Assembly (NCBI GenBank): GCA_018304565.1
Contig: JAGVVX010000021.1
Span: 1 to 25,588, forward strand
DNA: 25,588 bases
Direction of reading: 5' to 3'
Origin: Candidatus Aenigmatarchaeota archaeon
Lineage (GTDB): Archaea > Aenigmatarchaeota > Aenigmatarchaeia > GW2011-AR5
The notes under the pieces: model-generated
Told to the model about the DNA's origin: nothing
Database searches by the model: none
What the model saw: only the letters and a program-made list of their open reading frames with translations
Translations under genes and position numbers: made by a program
Part shown: positions 8,088 to 16,235 of the stretch, in pieces
How positions within the stretch are numbered: the stretch's first letter is position 1
Layout of the letters: each line of letters begins with the position of its first letter

Positions 8088-8783
8088 TTACAAGAACCTA
8101 AGAATGGAAAGCTTAGCAAGATTCAATCCCATATAAAAAATAGTCTTTATTCCTATTTTTGTATTTCGAGCTTTTTTCTCTTCCCAAATAACCGGCAGTT
8201 CCTGAACCTTGTATTTATTTTTCTTTGCCCAAAACATAAATTCCGTATCCCAAAAAACACCTGAAACATTTATATTCTTAATAACATTAACCCCTGCATT
8301 CTTTTTGAAGCCCTTGAAGCCGCATTGGAAATCTGTGACCCTAATTCCCAGAAGAAGTCCCGACAAAATAGCATATGAGCGGCCCAAGAAGAGCCTTAGG
8401 AGGGTCCTTTTTGTTTTTGATCCTGGATGATAGCGTGAACCAATAGCAACATCATAAGTTTCCAATGCATTTATCAGAGGTTCAAGCGCTGAGAGGTCCA
8501 CGGCTAAGTCTATATCCATGAAAATTATCGTATCGCCTTTAGCCTTCATCACGCCTAGTTCTATTGCTCTGCCTTTACCAAGTCTTTTGCTTGAATGAAA
8601 GTGTTTTATATATGAATTCTGTTTGCTAAGCTGTTGTGATATTTCTGGAGTTTTATCCGAACTTTCTTCCACAATTATTATTTCATAATTCTTACCAATC
8701 TTGTTCATCTCTTTAACGACTTTCAAGGTATTCATTTTTATGAACCCTTCTTCGTTGTAAGCAGGCAGAATTACAGAAATCAT
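8088..8783 (-). CDS. GT2 dolichol-phosphate-sugar synthase-like glycosyltransferase
   Basis: A 231-residue GT-A protein. It opens with ISVILPAYNEEGFI; the metal-binding DXD is D90-I-D92 (FMDIDLA), and VTDFQCGFKGF near 148-158 is typical of dolichyl-phosphate glucosyl/mannosyltransferases (Alg5/DPM1 type). These transfer a sugar from a nucleotide donor to a polyprenyl phosphate on the cytoplasmic face, giving the donor used by membrane GT-C enzymes. There is no C-terminal membrane domain. The ATG at 8783 is chosen because a TTTAAA box lies 26 bases upstream; a TTG one codon earlier is possible. It ends six bases after the rmlA remnant, tail to tail. The GT-C-like protein at 10705-12507 is a plausible user of its product. 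Family is clear; the sugar is not known. Confidence 0.87.
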   Translation of the reverse strand: MISVILPAYNEEGFIKMNTLKVVKEMNKIGKNYEIIIVEESSDKTPEISQQLSKQNSYIKHFHSSKRLGKGRAIELGVMKAKGDTIIFMDIDLAVDLSALEPLINALETYDVAIGSRYHPGSKTKRTLLRLFLGRSYAILSGLLLGIRVTDFQCGFKGFKKNAGVNVIKNINVSGVFWDTEFMFWAKKNKYKVQELPVIWEEKKARNTKIGIKTIFYMGLNLAKLSILRFL

Positions 8784-8806
8784 CAAATGAAATTGTTTAT
8801 TAGGAA

Positions 8807-8843
8807 TTTAAAATCCATTTATGGTACCGCGTGTGTATTTAAG
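8807..8843. promoter_or_regulatory. Back-to-back TATA boxes of a divergent promoter (GT2 and rmlB)
   Basis: Within the 81-base divergent gap, TTTAAA at 8807-8812 lies 26 bases before the minus-strand ATG at 8783, and TATTTAAG at 8836-8843 lies about 25 bases before the plus-strand ATG at 8865. Neither start has a ribosome-binding site, so both transcripts are probably leaderless. Confidence 0.6.
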
Positions 8844-8864
8844 TATTTAGGAAAAATTTTATCC

Positions 8865-9815
8865 ATGAACATAATTGTTACAGGTGGCTGCGGCTTCATA
8901 GGAACTAATTTCGTCAGAGTTTTACTAAATAACGAGCCTGGAGCAGACATAACTATCATAGACAAGCTCACATATGCCGGCAAACTAGAGCACATAAAAG
9001 ACATAAGAAGCAAGATAAAGTTCAGCAGATGCGATATAGGCAACAAAAAGGAAATTGAAAAGATCATAAAAGACGCTGACATTGTAGTAAATTTCGCTGC
9101 GGAAACTCACGTTGATAAGTCTATAATTAACCCCCTTAGCTTTCTCAAGTCTAATATTTTCGGACTCTATGGACTTCTTGAGGCTGCAAGAAAAGCTGAC
9201 CTGAAAAGATTTGTGCAAATATCTACTGATGAAGTATATGGATCAAAAAACAGCGGCTCTTTCAATGAGGATGACATGCTAAAGCCCTCTAACCCCTACT
9301 CTGCCACAAAAGCTGCCGGCGACCACCTGGTTTATTCTTACGTGAACACATACGGCCTGAATGCAATTGTAACAAGATGCACCAACAACTATGGCCCATA
9401 TCAGAATCCTGAAAAACTTATACCAAAAGCCATTGTACGCGCCCTAACAAACAAACCCATACCTGTATACGCTAGAGGCAGAAACGTCAGAGACTGGATT
9501 TATGTAGAAGACCATTGCAGAGCAGTTATGACGGCCCTGAAAAAAGGAAAGAAAGGAGAAACGTATAACATAGCGGGAGAAAATGAAAAACCAAATATTG
9601 AAATTGTGAAAATGATTCTAGATATACTTGGTAAGAGCACAGACCTGATAAAATTCGTGGAAGACAGGCCCGGCCACGATTTTCGCTACTCCATAGAATG
9701 CAAGAAAATAAAGAAACTTGGCTGGAAAAGGAAATACGGGCTGAAGGACGGCCTGAGAAAAACAGTTGACTGGTACCAGAAAAACGCCTTTGCAGTTAGC
9801 GGGAGAATAAAATGA
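8865..9815 (+). CDS. rmlB: dTDP-glucose 4,6-dehydratase (RmlB-like)
   Basis: A 316-residue extended SDR converting dTDP-glucose to dTDP-4-keto-6-deoxyglucose in the cytosol. NAD-binding TGGCGFIGTN is at 6-15. FAAETHVDKSI at 78-88, STDEVYG at 120-126 with the acid pair D-E, and catalytic Y145-S-A-T-K149 follow. TNNYGPYQNPEKLIP is the classic RmlB signature. The ATG at 8865 is supported by a TATA box about 25 bases upstream; a frame extension to 8787 would read through the divergent promoter. It overlaps the next SDR by four bases (ATGA), so the two are co-transcribed. RmlA next door is broken and RmlC and RmlD are not in the window, so the 4-keto sugar may go to a product other than rhamnose, or another nucleotidyltransferase may supply the substrate. 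Confidence 0.9.
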   Translation: MNIIVTGGCGFIGTNFVRVLLNNEPGADITIIDKLTYAGKLEHIKDIRSKIKFSRCDIGNKKEIEKIIKDADIVVNFAAETHVDKSIINPLSFLKSNIFGLYGLLEAARKADLKRFVQISTDEVYGSKNSGSFNEDDMLKPSNPYSATKAAGDHLVYSYVNTYGLNAIVTRCTNNYGPYQNPEKLIPKAIVRALTNKPIPVYARGRNVRDWIYVEDHCRAVMTALKKGKKGETYNIAGENEKPNIEIVKMILDILGKSTDLIKFVEDRPGHDFRYSIECKKIKKLGWKRKYGLKDGLRKTVDWYQKNAFAVSGRIK

Positions 9816-10708
9816 AGACCCTCATAACCGGAGGTTCAGGTTTCATAGGAACAAATGTAATTAGTAAACTTCTGAAAACTGGAAATGAAATAGCAGTCTT
9901 AGATAACTTTCCCCCAATAACCGGCAAAAACCTTATTGAGTTTATACAGGCTGATATAAGGAACTCATTACAATTGGACAAGCAGATAGCAGACAATTTT
10001 GACGCTTTGATTCATCTGGCCGCCAAATCCGATGCGAGGAATATGGAGAATTTCTCCACGTTCAAGGAAATAAATGTAGATGGCACAATGAATGTGCTTG
10101 AACTGGCAAGGAAAAACGACATTAAGAAAGTCATTTTCACATCTTCTTCACATGTATATGGCAACATACCGCAAAAAAAATTTGCGGAGTCAGGGCCTAT
10201 AAACCCGATTTCTTATTACGGCTCTTCAAAATTCTTCGGAGAAACGATTTGCAGGGCATATTCAGACTTTTACGGAATTAATTGCATAATTCTAAGACTT
10301 TTCACTGTTTACGGTCCCGGCGGAAGAACTGATATGGCTGTCATGCGTTTCATTGATTCAATTTCACAAAACAAACCAATTGAAGTCTTTGGGCAAGGTA
10401 AAATAAAGAAAGATTTTGTATATATCGATGACATATCGGACGGAATAATAAAATCCCTGAACTCCAAAGCCAAGTACGAAATAATAAACTTGGGCTCCGG
10501 AAAAGCGACAGATCTGCTCAGCCTCATAGCAATGATTGAAAATCAGCTGGGGAAAAAAGCCAGAAAATCATTCTTGTCCATGCAAAAAGGGGACACTGCT
10601 TATTCTTGCGCTGACATAAAGAAAGCAAAAAAACTGCTGAACTGGTCACCAAAAGTCTCAATAGAAGACGGTATAAGAAAAACAATTCAGTGGCGGAAGA
10701 GCAATTAA
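9812..10708 (+). CDS. NAD-dependent epimerase/dehydratase (extended SDR)
   Basis: A 298-residue extended SDR with TGGSGFIGTN at 6-15, HLAAKSDAR at 68-76, SSSHVYG near 111-117 and catalytic Y136 and K140 (YYGSSK). LRLFTVYGPGGRTDMA and the ADIKKAKKLLNWSP C-terminus resemble UDP-glucose/UDP-glucuronate 4-epimerase relatives. The reaction could be 4-epimerisation of a UDP-hexose or reduction of a keto sugar; the sequence does not settle which. It starts inside the stop of rmlB (ATGA at 9812-9815), suggesting it may process the RmlB product or share its transcript. Its stop shares the palindrome TTAA at 10705-10708 with the stop of the convergent GT-C-like gene, so there is no space for a terminator. 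Confidence 0.87.
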   Translation: MKTLITGGSGFIGTNVISKLLKTGNEIAVLDNFPPITGKNLIEFIQADIRNSLQLDKQIADNFDALIHLAAKSDARNMENFSTFKEINVDGTMNVLELARKNDIKKVIFTSSSHVYGNIPQKKFAESGPINPISYYGSSKFFGETICRAYSDFYGINCIILRLFTVYGPGGRTDMAVMRFIDSISQNKPIEVFGQGKIKKDFVYIDDISDGIIKSLNSKAKYEIINLGSGKATDLLSLIAMIENQLGKKARKSFLSMQKGDTAYSCADIKKAKKLLNWSPKVSIEDGIRKTIQWRKSN

Positions 10709-12507
10709 GCAGCGACTCTATAAACTGCCGTTACATTGTCGTATATTTTCATTAAGAAATCCAGCCCTTCCAGGTCTGTAATGCCAAACTTCTTCTCATG
10801 ATCTCCATAAAACACATAGCTAATTCCGTACTTTTTCAAAATCTTATATTTCTCATCTTTTGTCGAATTGGAATAAAATAATTCTACGTCAAAGTGGCGT
10901 TCTGTTTTACTATCGTCAAACAATAAAGAAGTCTTACCAGTAACGAAAGGAAGAACATTTCCAATGTCGGAACCGCTGAGGACCCTTCCGTCTGGCTGAT
11001 TTTTGATGAACATCAATGCCTGAAAATCTTCTTCTGAAATATACACCCTATCGCTTGAATGCGCTACTTGTTGTATGTAGAAGTTAAACGCAAGCAGCGA
11101 CGGCAATGAAAGCAGCGCGATAATAAGTACAATATGAATTTCTTTTATTTTTTTCTTGGAGAAAAATGGCATCTTTGTATTTGCCAAATACTTTATCCCG
11201 TGAACTGAGGCCATTGATAAAGGCAAAAGTAAGAACCAACGCATTCTTGCAGGCCACCAAAATACGAATTGTGCAGATACAACAGTTATCGCTGTTATAC
11301 CTGTTATCCACAGAATAAGAAATGTATATTTCTTGTCAAGATTTTTTCTCAATATGTCATAAGATAACAAACCCAGCAAAAAAATTAGCGGCAAGTCGAT
11401 AACGGCTAATGAATTCAGGAAACTGGAAATTCCAAACAGGCCTGTTGCTTTCAACCATTCTGTCAGTATTAAACTGCCTCCTGCAAATTCATGAAGATGG
11501 GCCAGCGTAGACAGCAAAGAAAACAACATCAGTAATAGGGCAAAAATCTTCTTGTTCAGTAAAGATTTTGTCTTTTTGGTAAATCCGTAAAATGACAGGA
11601 CAAAAGTGAAGAAGAAGGATACAATAAGTGTTAAAAACGGATAACCGGAAAACCACTGCCTGTATTGATTGAAATATTGCGGTGACTGTAGGGAACTTAT
11701 TACCCATGGAAAAGAAAAAACAGCTGAAATAAATATAACAGGAAACAGCATCTTCACGAAATCCATTAAATCTAATTTTGATTTATGTTTTTCTACTATG
11801 GCGTATACCAAGATCAAAAACGCAAATGCGATGGCAAAGGTAGGGTAGAAAAGTATTGTTAGCCCAAGAAATATCCCGGCAATAACACGACGCTTCATCA
11901 TGAAAAGCATCAATGAGATCAAGCCTGTTACTTCGGGCAGCAGCCAGTATATACGTGTGAGGTGGGACAATGCGTGAGCTCCGCCGCCCAATTCATCGAA
12001 TTCGGCTGTCAAAGCGAATCCAACAACCGGAGAATAGTTCGGTGCAACCAGAAGGAAAAGAAGGTAAATAAAAGATCCTATCCCGGCAGAAAACAGGAAA
12101 ATCAAGTAGCCGAGTTTTATATCTTTCTCTGATTCCAGGAAATATTTTACAATATTGTATATAATTACGAGGTAAATAATTGAAAGCAAGAATTTTATTA
12201 CTAAAAACGCCACTATCAGGTTGATTTCCAGCAAAGCTGGCAAAGTACCTAAGAGGACAAAAGTATAGGATGCGCCAAGAACAGGATTTTCAAAAACAGT
12301 TTGATCTAGATCCCAGGGGCTATTGAAATTCCATTCCACGGAATTCATCAAAGTCAGTTGAAAGAAATCATCAACATAGCCACCTAAAAAAACCTTGTTG
12401 TTCGGGGTTGTAATAGACATAATTGCATAATGTAGAGGATTTATGAAAGAAAGTAAGATAATTAGAACTAAGATTCCTCGCGGAGGCAGCTTCTCTATTA
12501 TTTTCAT
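10705..12507 (-). CDS. Large GT-C-like membrane glycosyltransferase (putative)
   Basis: A 600-residue protein with about 12-13 hydrophobic segments and a soluble C-terminal part of roughly 110 residues. In the first extracellular loop it has GGYVDDFFQL at 42-51, with the D46-D47 pair matching the acidic first-loop motif used by GT-C enzymes. The C-terminal region (FDDSKTERHFDVELFY, ILKKYGISYVFYG) resembles the tails of archaeal GT39/PMT-like or STT3-like hypothetical proteins. GT-C enzymes take sugars from polyprenyl-phosphate donors at the outer face, so the GT2 at 8088-8783 is a reasonable donor maker. Its ATG overlaps the stop of the methyltransferase by four bases, and a GGTGA ribosome-binding site at 12512-12516 lies four bases before it. 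Membrane nature is certain; enzymatic role is inferred. Confidence 0.75.
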   Translation of the reverse strand: MKIIEKLPPRGILVLIILLSFINPLHYAIMSITTPNNKVFLGGYVDDFFQLTLMNSVEWNFNSPWDLDQTVFENPVLGASYTFVLLGTLPALLEINLIVAFLVIKFLLSIIYLVIIYNIVKYFLESEKDIKLGYLIFLFSAGIGSFIYLLFLLVAPNYSPVVGFALTAEFDELGGGAHALSHLTRIYWLLPEVTGLISLMLFMMKRRVIAGIFLGLTILFYPTFAIAFAFLILVYAIVEKHKSKLDLMDFVKMLFPVIFISAVFSFPWVISSLQSPQYFNQYRQWFSGYPFLTLIVSFFFTFVLSFYGFTKKTKSLLNKKIFALLLMLFSLLSTLAHLHEFAGGSLILTEWLKATGLFGISSFLNSLAVIDLPLIFLLGLLSYDILRKNLDKKYTFLILWITGITAITVVSAQFVFWWPARMRWFLLLPLSMASVHGIKYLANTKMPFFSKKKIKEIHIVLIIALLSLPSLLAFNFYIQQVAHSSDRVYISEEDFQALMFIKNQPDGRVLSGSDIGNVLPFVTGKTSLLFDDSKTERHFDVELFYSNSTKDEKYKILKKYGISYVFYGDHEKKFGITDLEGLDFLMKIYDNVTAVYRVAA

Positions 12508-13076
12508 TTCTTCACCTTCAGCACAAACATCTTATGCTCGGCAAACGGGTAAAAAACCTGTCTTTCGACTCCATGTCTTATATCAACTATTTCCAAGTTA
12601 AGATCTTTGAAAAGAGAAACCCATTCGTTGTATTTTTTAAAATGCAAAGGCGCGTCAACATTGTGCATTTTGTTAGATAGCCAGTCCAATGCATGTGTAA
12701 AAAGTATAAAACCGAAATCTTCGAAGATTATTATTTTTCCGCCTTTCTTGACAACCCTCGCAACGTCTTTCAAAGTTTCAACAGGATTTTCACAGTGGTG
12801 AAGAACATAAACAAGAAGCGCTGTATCAAAGGAATTGTTTCTATGAGGAAGCTTCTTGCCATCATAGACAGCAAGTTTCATGTCAGTTTCGTTTAAATCG
12901 TCAATGTCTACACACGTAATATCTTTAGAGTATTTAGATTTCAACTCTTTCGCTATATAACATCTGCCAGCTCCAACATCTATGATACGTCCAGATAAAA
13001 AATTTCCGCAACGCTCAGCGATTTTCCTGGATTTACAAAGACATAGTGGCTTTACAAGCCTGTTGAAAATTTTCAT
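12504..13076 (-). CDS. Class I SAM-dependent methyltransferase
   Basis: A 190-residue methyltransferase with motif I IIDVGAGRCYIAKEL at 31-45, the acidic CVDIDD near 55-60, NSFDTALLVYVLHHCENP near 82-99 and VVKKGGKIIIFEDFG. This is the Methyltransf_11/UbiE type. It is soluble and likely cytosolic. It sits inside a glycosyltransferase operon, so methylation of a sugar in the glycan is a fair guess, but no acceptor can be named. It begins ten bases after the stop of the GT4 gene upstream, with GGGA five bases before the ATG, and overlaps the start of the GT-C-like gene by four bases. Confidence 0.87.
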   Translation of the reverse strand: MKIFNRLVKPLCLCKSRKIAERCGNFLSGRIIDVGAGRCYIAKELKSKYSKDITCVDIDDLNETDMKLAVYDGKKLPHRNNSFDTALLVYVLHHCENPVETLKDVARVVKKGGKIIIFEDFGFILFTHALDWLSNKMHNVDAPLHFKKYNEWVSLFKDLNLEIVDIRHGVERQVFYPFAEHKMFVLKVKK

Positions 13077-13086
13077 AAAATCCCGT

Positions 13087-14070
13087 TTAGTTATCCATAA
13101 TTATATCAAAAGCACGCCTGAACTGTTTAACACCTTTTTCTTCAAGGTAGCCTTTTTTTACTATGCTTTTACATTTGGCAGATATCTTCTTTTTCTTTGC
13201 AGTGCTGTAATTATACACTTCTACTATTTTTTGCGCCAAAGTTTCCGGTTTATTATCCTCAACAATAAGAAACGGCAGACTATTTTTCTCAAGCACTTCA
13301 GAGGAACCCGTTGCCTTGGTAACTATTGGTATGACACCACCGCTCATAGCTTCTAAAACAGTTATGCCGAAAGGCTCGAAATACGCCGGATGAACATAAA
13401 TGGAGCATTTTGACATATACGGCCTAATATCTCTTACATAACCGAGAACATGCACACCATCTATTTGTTCGGTTATGTTCTTGGCACACGACCCGATCAT
13501 ATAAAGTTCCCATTCTGTGTCTGTTTTTTTAATAATCTTGAAAGCTTCTAGAAGCTGGCCATACCCTTTATTTGGTGAGTGGGCTCCGACAAAAACAATA
13601 CTTTTTGCATTGATTTGCGGCCTATTCTCTAGAAATGGCTGTGCACAAAACGGGCTGCAAACCTCTACTTTGATATTGCAGTATTTCTTAATCATGGCTC
13701 TTAGCCTCTCTGTGTCTGTAATGAAACCTTTATTAATTGAGAGAACTTTCAATATAAATTTTCGCCTGTTTTCTGACATTTGAGGAAGATCCCAGAAAAT
13801 CTGCTCCTTTACAAGCGTTATTATATCAGATCTCTTGGTTTTGTAGTATACGGGGAATAATTCAGCGACGCCATTGCACAAGTAAACATCATCCTCAGGG
13901 ACAGAGAAAGAGTTCACGAAACCTCTCAGCAGGCTCCAAAAAGGCACAAACCTTAAAAAGCCCCAGTCTTTCATGTAATAAAATCTGTCTGCTACGGCTT
14001 CTCCATATTTTCTATCACAATAATGAGGCGTCTTGTCGATAGAACTTTTGAATGTTATAAAAGTTGTCAT
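13087..14070 (-). CDS. Glycosyltransferase family 4, paralog 1 of a tandem pair
   Basis: A 327-residue GT-B enzyme. The C-terminal donor domain has IVFVGAHSPNKGYGQLLEAF from about 158, and the EX7E motif is intact at E232 and E240 (FEPFGITVLEAM). The N-terminal domain is short and resembles the neighbouring gene at 14115-15077 over most of its length, including PHYCDRKYGEAVADRFYY versus PNYCHKRFAEAVKARFFY and FPVYYKTKR versus YPVYYKNPR. The pair therefore arose by tandem duplication followed by strong divergence. Donor and acceptor are unknown. The 44-base gap upstream contains a TTGTATAAC element at about 14102-14110 that might be a weak extra promoter. Family is certain; specificity is not. 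Confidence 0.88.
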   Translation of the reverse strand: MTTFITFKSSIDKTPHYCDRKYGEAVADRFYYMKDWGFLRFVPFWSLLRGFVNSFSVPEDDVYLCNGVAELFPVYYKTKRSDIITLVKEQIFWDLPQMSENRRKFILKVLSINKGFITDTERLRAMIKKYCNIKVEVCSPFCAQPFLENRPQINAKSIVFVGAHSPNKGYGQLLEAFKIIKKTDTEWELYMIGSCAKNITEQIDGVHVLGYVRDIRPYMSKCSIYVHPAYFEPFGITVLEAMSGGVIPIVTKATGSSEVLEKNSLPFLIVEDNKPETLAQKIVEVYNYSTAKKKKISAKCKSIVKKGYLEEKGVKQFRRAFDIIMDN

Positions 14071-14114
14071 CTATAAACCACTATAAAGTTCATTGAGTCT
14101 GTTATACAATGAGC

Positions 14115-15077
14115 TTATTTTGAATCGTTTAAAAGTTTCTTAAATTCTTTCTTAAACATCTTAAGCCGGTCTTTCTCCCTGAATTTCATGCTCAGCTTCT
14201 TGGATTTTCTAGAAAGAACTTTCTTGTCCATGGAATGAACTTCCAGAATCTTTGCAGCAATTCTTTCTGGACTTATAGAATCAAGAATTAATTTTTCCAG
14301 TTTTTCCTCCCGGAAGATTTCCGCCTGGCCGACGTTCTTGGATATTATCGGTATCATCCCGGAATTCATGGTTTCAAAAACAGTTGCAGGGCACGGATCA
14401 AAGATGGCAGGATGAACATGCAACGAACATCTTGCAAAATAAGGTTCCATTCTATTTACAAGGCCAAGAGGAACTATGCCGTCTTCTGACGCAACAGAGT
14501 CTGAGCATCCGCCTATCAGATAAAGCTTCCATTCGGGATCTTTCTCTCTCAGGATTTTTACTGCCTTAACGAGTTCTGGAAACCCCTTTGTTTTATCACC
14601 CCTTCCAATAAAGAGAATGTTTTTGCTATCTATATTCGACTTTACATGGAAAAATTCTTTGTGTGGAAACGGGTATACTATCTTAGCAGGCTTGTCTGTG
14701 TACTTCATAAGTAGCTTTTTGCACAAACCCGAAATTGCTATGAACCCGTCAGCCCGTTCCAGCATCCTTAAAATGTAGCCTTTCTTGAATTGTTGCATTT
14801 TTTCCAATTTGAACAGGGTATCTTCCGCGATTAAGACGATCTTCTTGCCCCTTGGATTCTTGTAGTAAACAGGATAAAAATCCATTAAACTTTCTGAAAA
14901 GAACACGTCGGAATCAGGCAGAGATCTGGAATTAACAAGCCCATTTAAAACAAGAGACAGGCCCGGAATCCCGTCAGGTATAGGGTGCTTCACGTAGAAA
15001 AACCGCGCTTTAACGGCTTCGGCAAACCTTTTATGGCAGTAGTTTGGTCTATTTGTAACGAATAGTGTCTCGACCAT
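14115..15077 (-). CDS. Glycosyltransferase family 4, paralog 2, with D in place of the first E of EX7E
   Basis: A 320-residue GT-B enzyme closely related to the next gene in the operon. The donor domain begins ILFIGRGDKTKGFPELVKAV near 154. The donor-binding motif reads FDPCPATVFETM, giving D227 and E235, so the first glutamate of EX7E is an aspartate and the usual G after it is missing. The change may alter donor choice or lower activity; it is conservative enough that activity is possible. It heads the minus-strand block 10705-15077. A TTTAAA box at 15102-15107 lies about 27 bases before the ATG at 15077, with no ribosome-binding site, so its transcript is probably leaderless. Confidence 0.86.
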   Translation of the reverse strand: MVETLFVTNRPNYCHKRFAEAVKARFFYVKHPIPDGIPGLSLVLNGLVNSRSLPDSDVFFSESLMDFYPVYYKNPRGKKIVLIAEDTLFKLEKMQQFKKGYILRMLERADGFIAISGLCKKLLMKYTDKPAKIVYPFPHKEFFHVKSNIDSKNILFIGRGDKTKGFPELVKAVKILREKDPEWKLYLIGGCSDSVASEDGIVPLGLVNRMEPYFARCSLHVHPAIFDPCPATVFETMNSGMIPIISKNVGQAEIFREEKLEKLILDSISPERIAAKILEVHSMDKKVLSRKSKKLSMKFREKDRLKMFKKEFKKLLNDSK

Positions 15078-15101
15078 CTCTGGCTTTTTAACCTTAATAC
15101 A

Positions 15102-15107
15102 TTTAAA
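15102..15107 (-). promoter_or_regulatory. TATA box for the minus-strand glycosyltransferase block
   Basis: ATTTAAAT is centred about 27 bases before the ATG at 15077. The spacing matches the other leaderless starts in the window. Confidence 0.55.
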
Positions 15108-15129
15108 TTATCCTCAGTGACATTGAAAA

Positions 15130-15149
15130 CTGCTGTCTTTAGACAGCAG
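15130..15149. repeat. Perfect palindrome with a CTTTAG core
   Basis: Arms CTGCTGTCT and AGACAGCAG flank TT, making a strong hairpin in the 204-base divergent gap. Its CTTTAG centre is the same as in the two tandem hairpins at 15188-15247, so the three may be related. Confidence 0.6.
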
Positions 15150-15187
15150 ATGAAATACAATGTCTCTGGGATCACATCTTCTCACAA

Positions 15188-15247
15188 ACCACCGACTTTA
15201 GTCGGTGGTATATTAAGACCACCGACTTTAGTCGGTGGTATATTAAG
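15188..15247. repeat. Two exact tandem copies of a 30-base hairpin repeat
   Basis: Copies at 15188-15217 and 15218-15247 are identical. Each has a perfect inverted repeat (arms ACCACCGACT and AGTCGGTGGT around TT) followed by the tail ATATTAAG. An imperfect inverted pair, TCACATCTTCT at 15172-15182 and AGAAGATATGA at 15246-15256, frames the array. The hairpin with a CTTTAG centre looks like the subterminal hairpins of IS200/IS605-type transposons or REP-like elements, but no transposase is nearby. Each tail contributes a TATATTAA that could act as a TATA box for the gene at 15282; the second one lies about 38 bases before that ATG. Confidence 0.8.
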
Positions 15248-15270
15248 AAGATATGATTCAATTTGACCTT

Positions 15271-15275
15271 GGTGA
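15271..15275 (+). promoter_or_regulatory. Shine-Dalgarno site before the SDR at 15282
   Basis: GGTGA lies six bases before the ATG. With a TATATTAA at 15239-15246, transcription would start near 15268, giving a short leader that just includes this site. It contrasts with the leaderless starts elsewhere. Confidence 0.5.
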
Positions 15276-15281
15276 CAAAAA

Positions 15282-16235
15282 ATGGAAGTATTAATTACTG
15301 GCGGAGCAGGCTGCATCGGTTCAGATTTAGCGGCCAGGCTACTAAGAGAAGGCCACCAAGTCACAGTATTCGACAATCTAAGCAGCGGAAAAGAAGAACA
15401 CATCCAAAACTTACTCAACAACGACAGATTGAAGTTCAATAAAGGAGATCTTCTTGACAAAAAACAAATAGAAAATGCATGCAAAAATATAGACGTAGTG
15501 TTTCACCTGGCTGCAAACTCCGATATAAAATACCGCCCTGAAGACCCGACAGACGAGGACTTGAAACTTAACACAATTGCAACATATAATGTTCTAGAAG
15601 CCATGAGATTAAACAGCGTAAAGAAAATAGTTTTCACTTCGTCGTCCGCGGTTTACGGTGAAGCGGAAATAATACCAACACCAGAAGATTGTGGTTTGCG
15701 GCCAATATCGCTCTACGCAGCAAGCAAGGCGGCTTGCGAGGCAATGATCTCTGGATTTTGCTACATGTTTGAAATGGAAGGGTGGATATTCAGGCTTGCA
15801 AACATAATAAGCGGCAAAAGCCGGAAAAAGGGAAAAACGGTATTGTCGGATTTCATTGAAAAACTTTCAACTAACCGCAAGGAACTGGAAATTCTTGGAG
15901 ACGGAAAACAAAGAAAATCCTACCTTACTGTAAACGATTGTATAGACGGGATCATGTTGGCCATGAAAGAACCGTACAAGCAGGTTAATGTCCTTAATCT
16001 AGGGCCCGAAGATTCGATAACAGTCGACGAAATTGCAGAAATAGTTGCAAGCCAAATGGGCCTTAAGGATGTAAAGTTTAAACACACTGGCGGGGACCGC
16101 GGATGGCCGGGAGACGTACCACGATTTCTTTTAGATACGACAAAAATAAGAAAACTTGGATGGAAGCCGCGTCATACATCGAGAGAAGCCATTGAAATTG
16201 CCACGAAAAGTCTCCTTGACCAGGTGATACAATGA
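15282..16235 (+). CDS. NAD-dependent epimerase (GalE-like extended SDR)
   Basis: A 317-residue SDR with TGGAGCIGSD at 6-15, VFDNLSSGKEEHI near 29-41, HLAANSDI at 75-82, SSSAVYG at 120-126 and catalytic Y145-A-A-S-K149. The DNLSSG element and general layout are closest to UDP-glucose/UDP-N-acetylglucosamine 4-epimerases, although the exact sugar cannot be told. It starts a plus-strand operon with the GT2 (four-base ATGA overlap at 16232-16235) and GT4 genes. The ATG follows a GGTGA ribosome-binding site. Directly upstream is the hairpin repeat array, whose tail may provide its TATA box. Confidence 0.87.
   Translation: MEVLITGGAGCIGSDLAARLLREGHQVTVFDNLSSGKEEHIQNLLNNDRLKFNKGDLLDKKQIENACKNIDVVFHLAANSDIKYRPEDPTDEDLKLNTIATYNVLEAMRLNSVKKIVFTSSSAVYGEAEIIPTPEDCGLRPISLYAASKAACEAMISGFCYMFEMEGWIFRLANIISGKSRKKGKTVLSDFIEKLSTNRKELEILGDGKQRKSYLTVNDCIDGIMLAMKEPYKQVNVLNLGPEDSITVDEIAEIVASQMGLKDVKFKHTGGDRGWPGDVPRFLLDTTKIRKLGWKPRHTSREAIEIATKSLLDQVIQ

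Noticed and set aside
15188..15247. CRISPR array
   Set aside because: Only two copies exist, they abut directly without spacers, and no cas genes are present.
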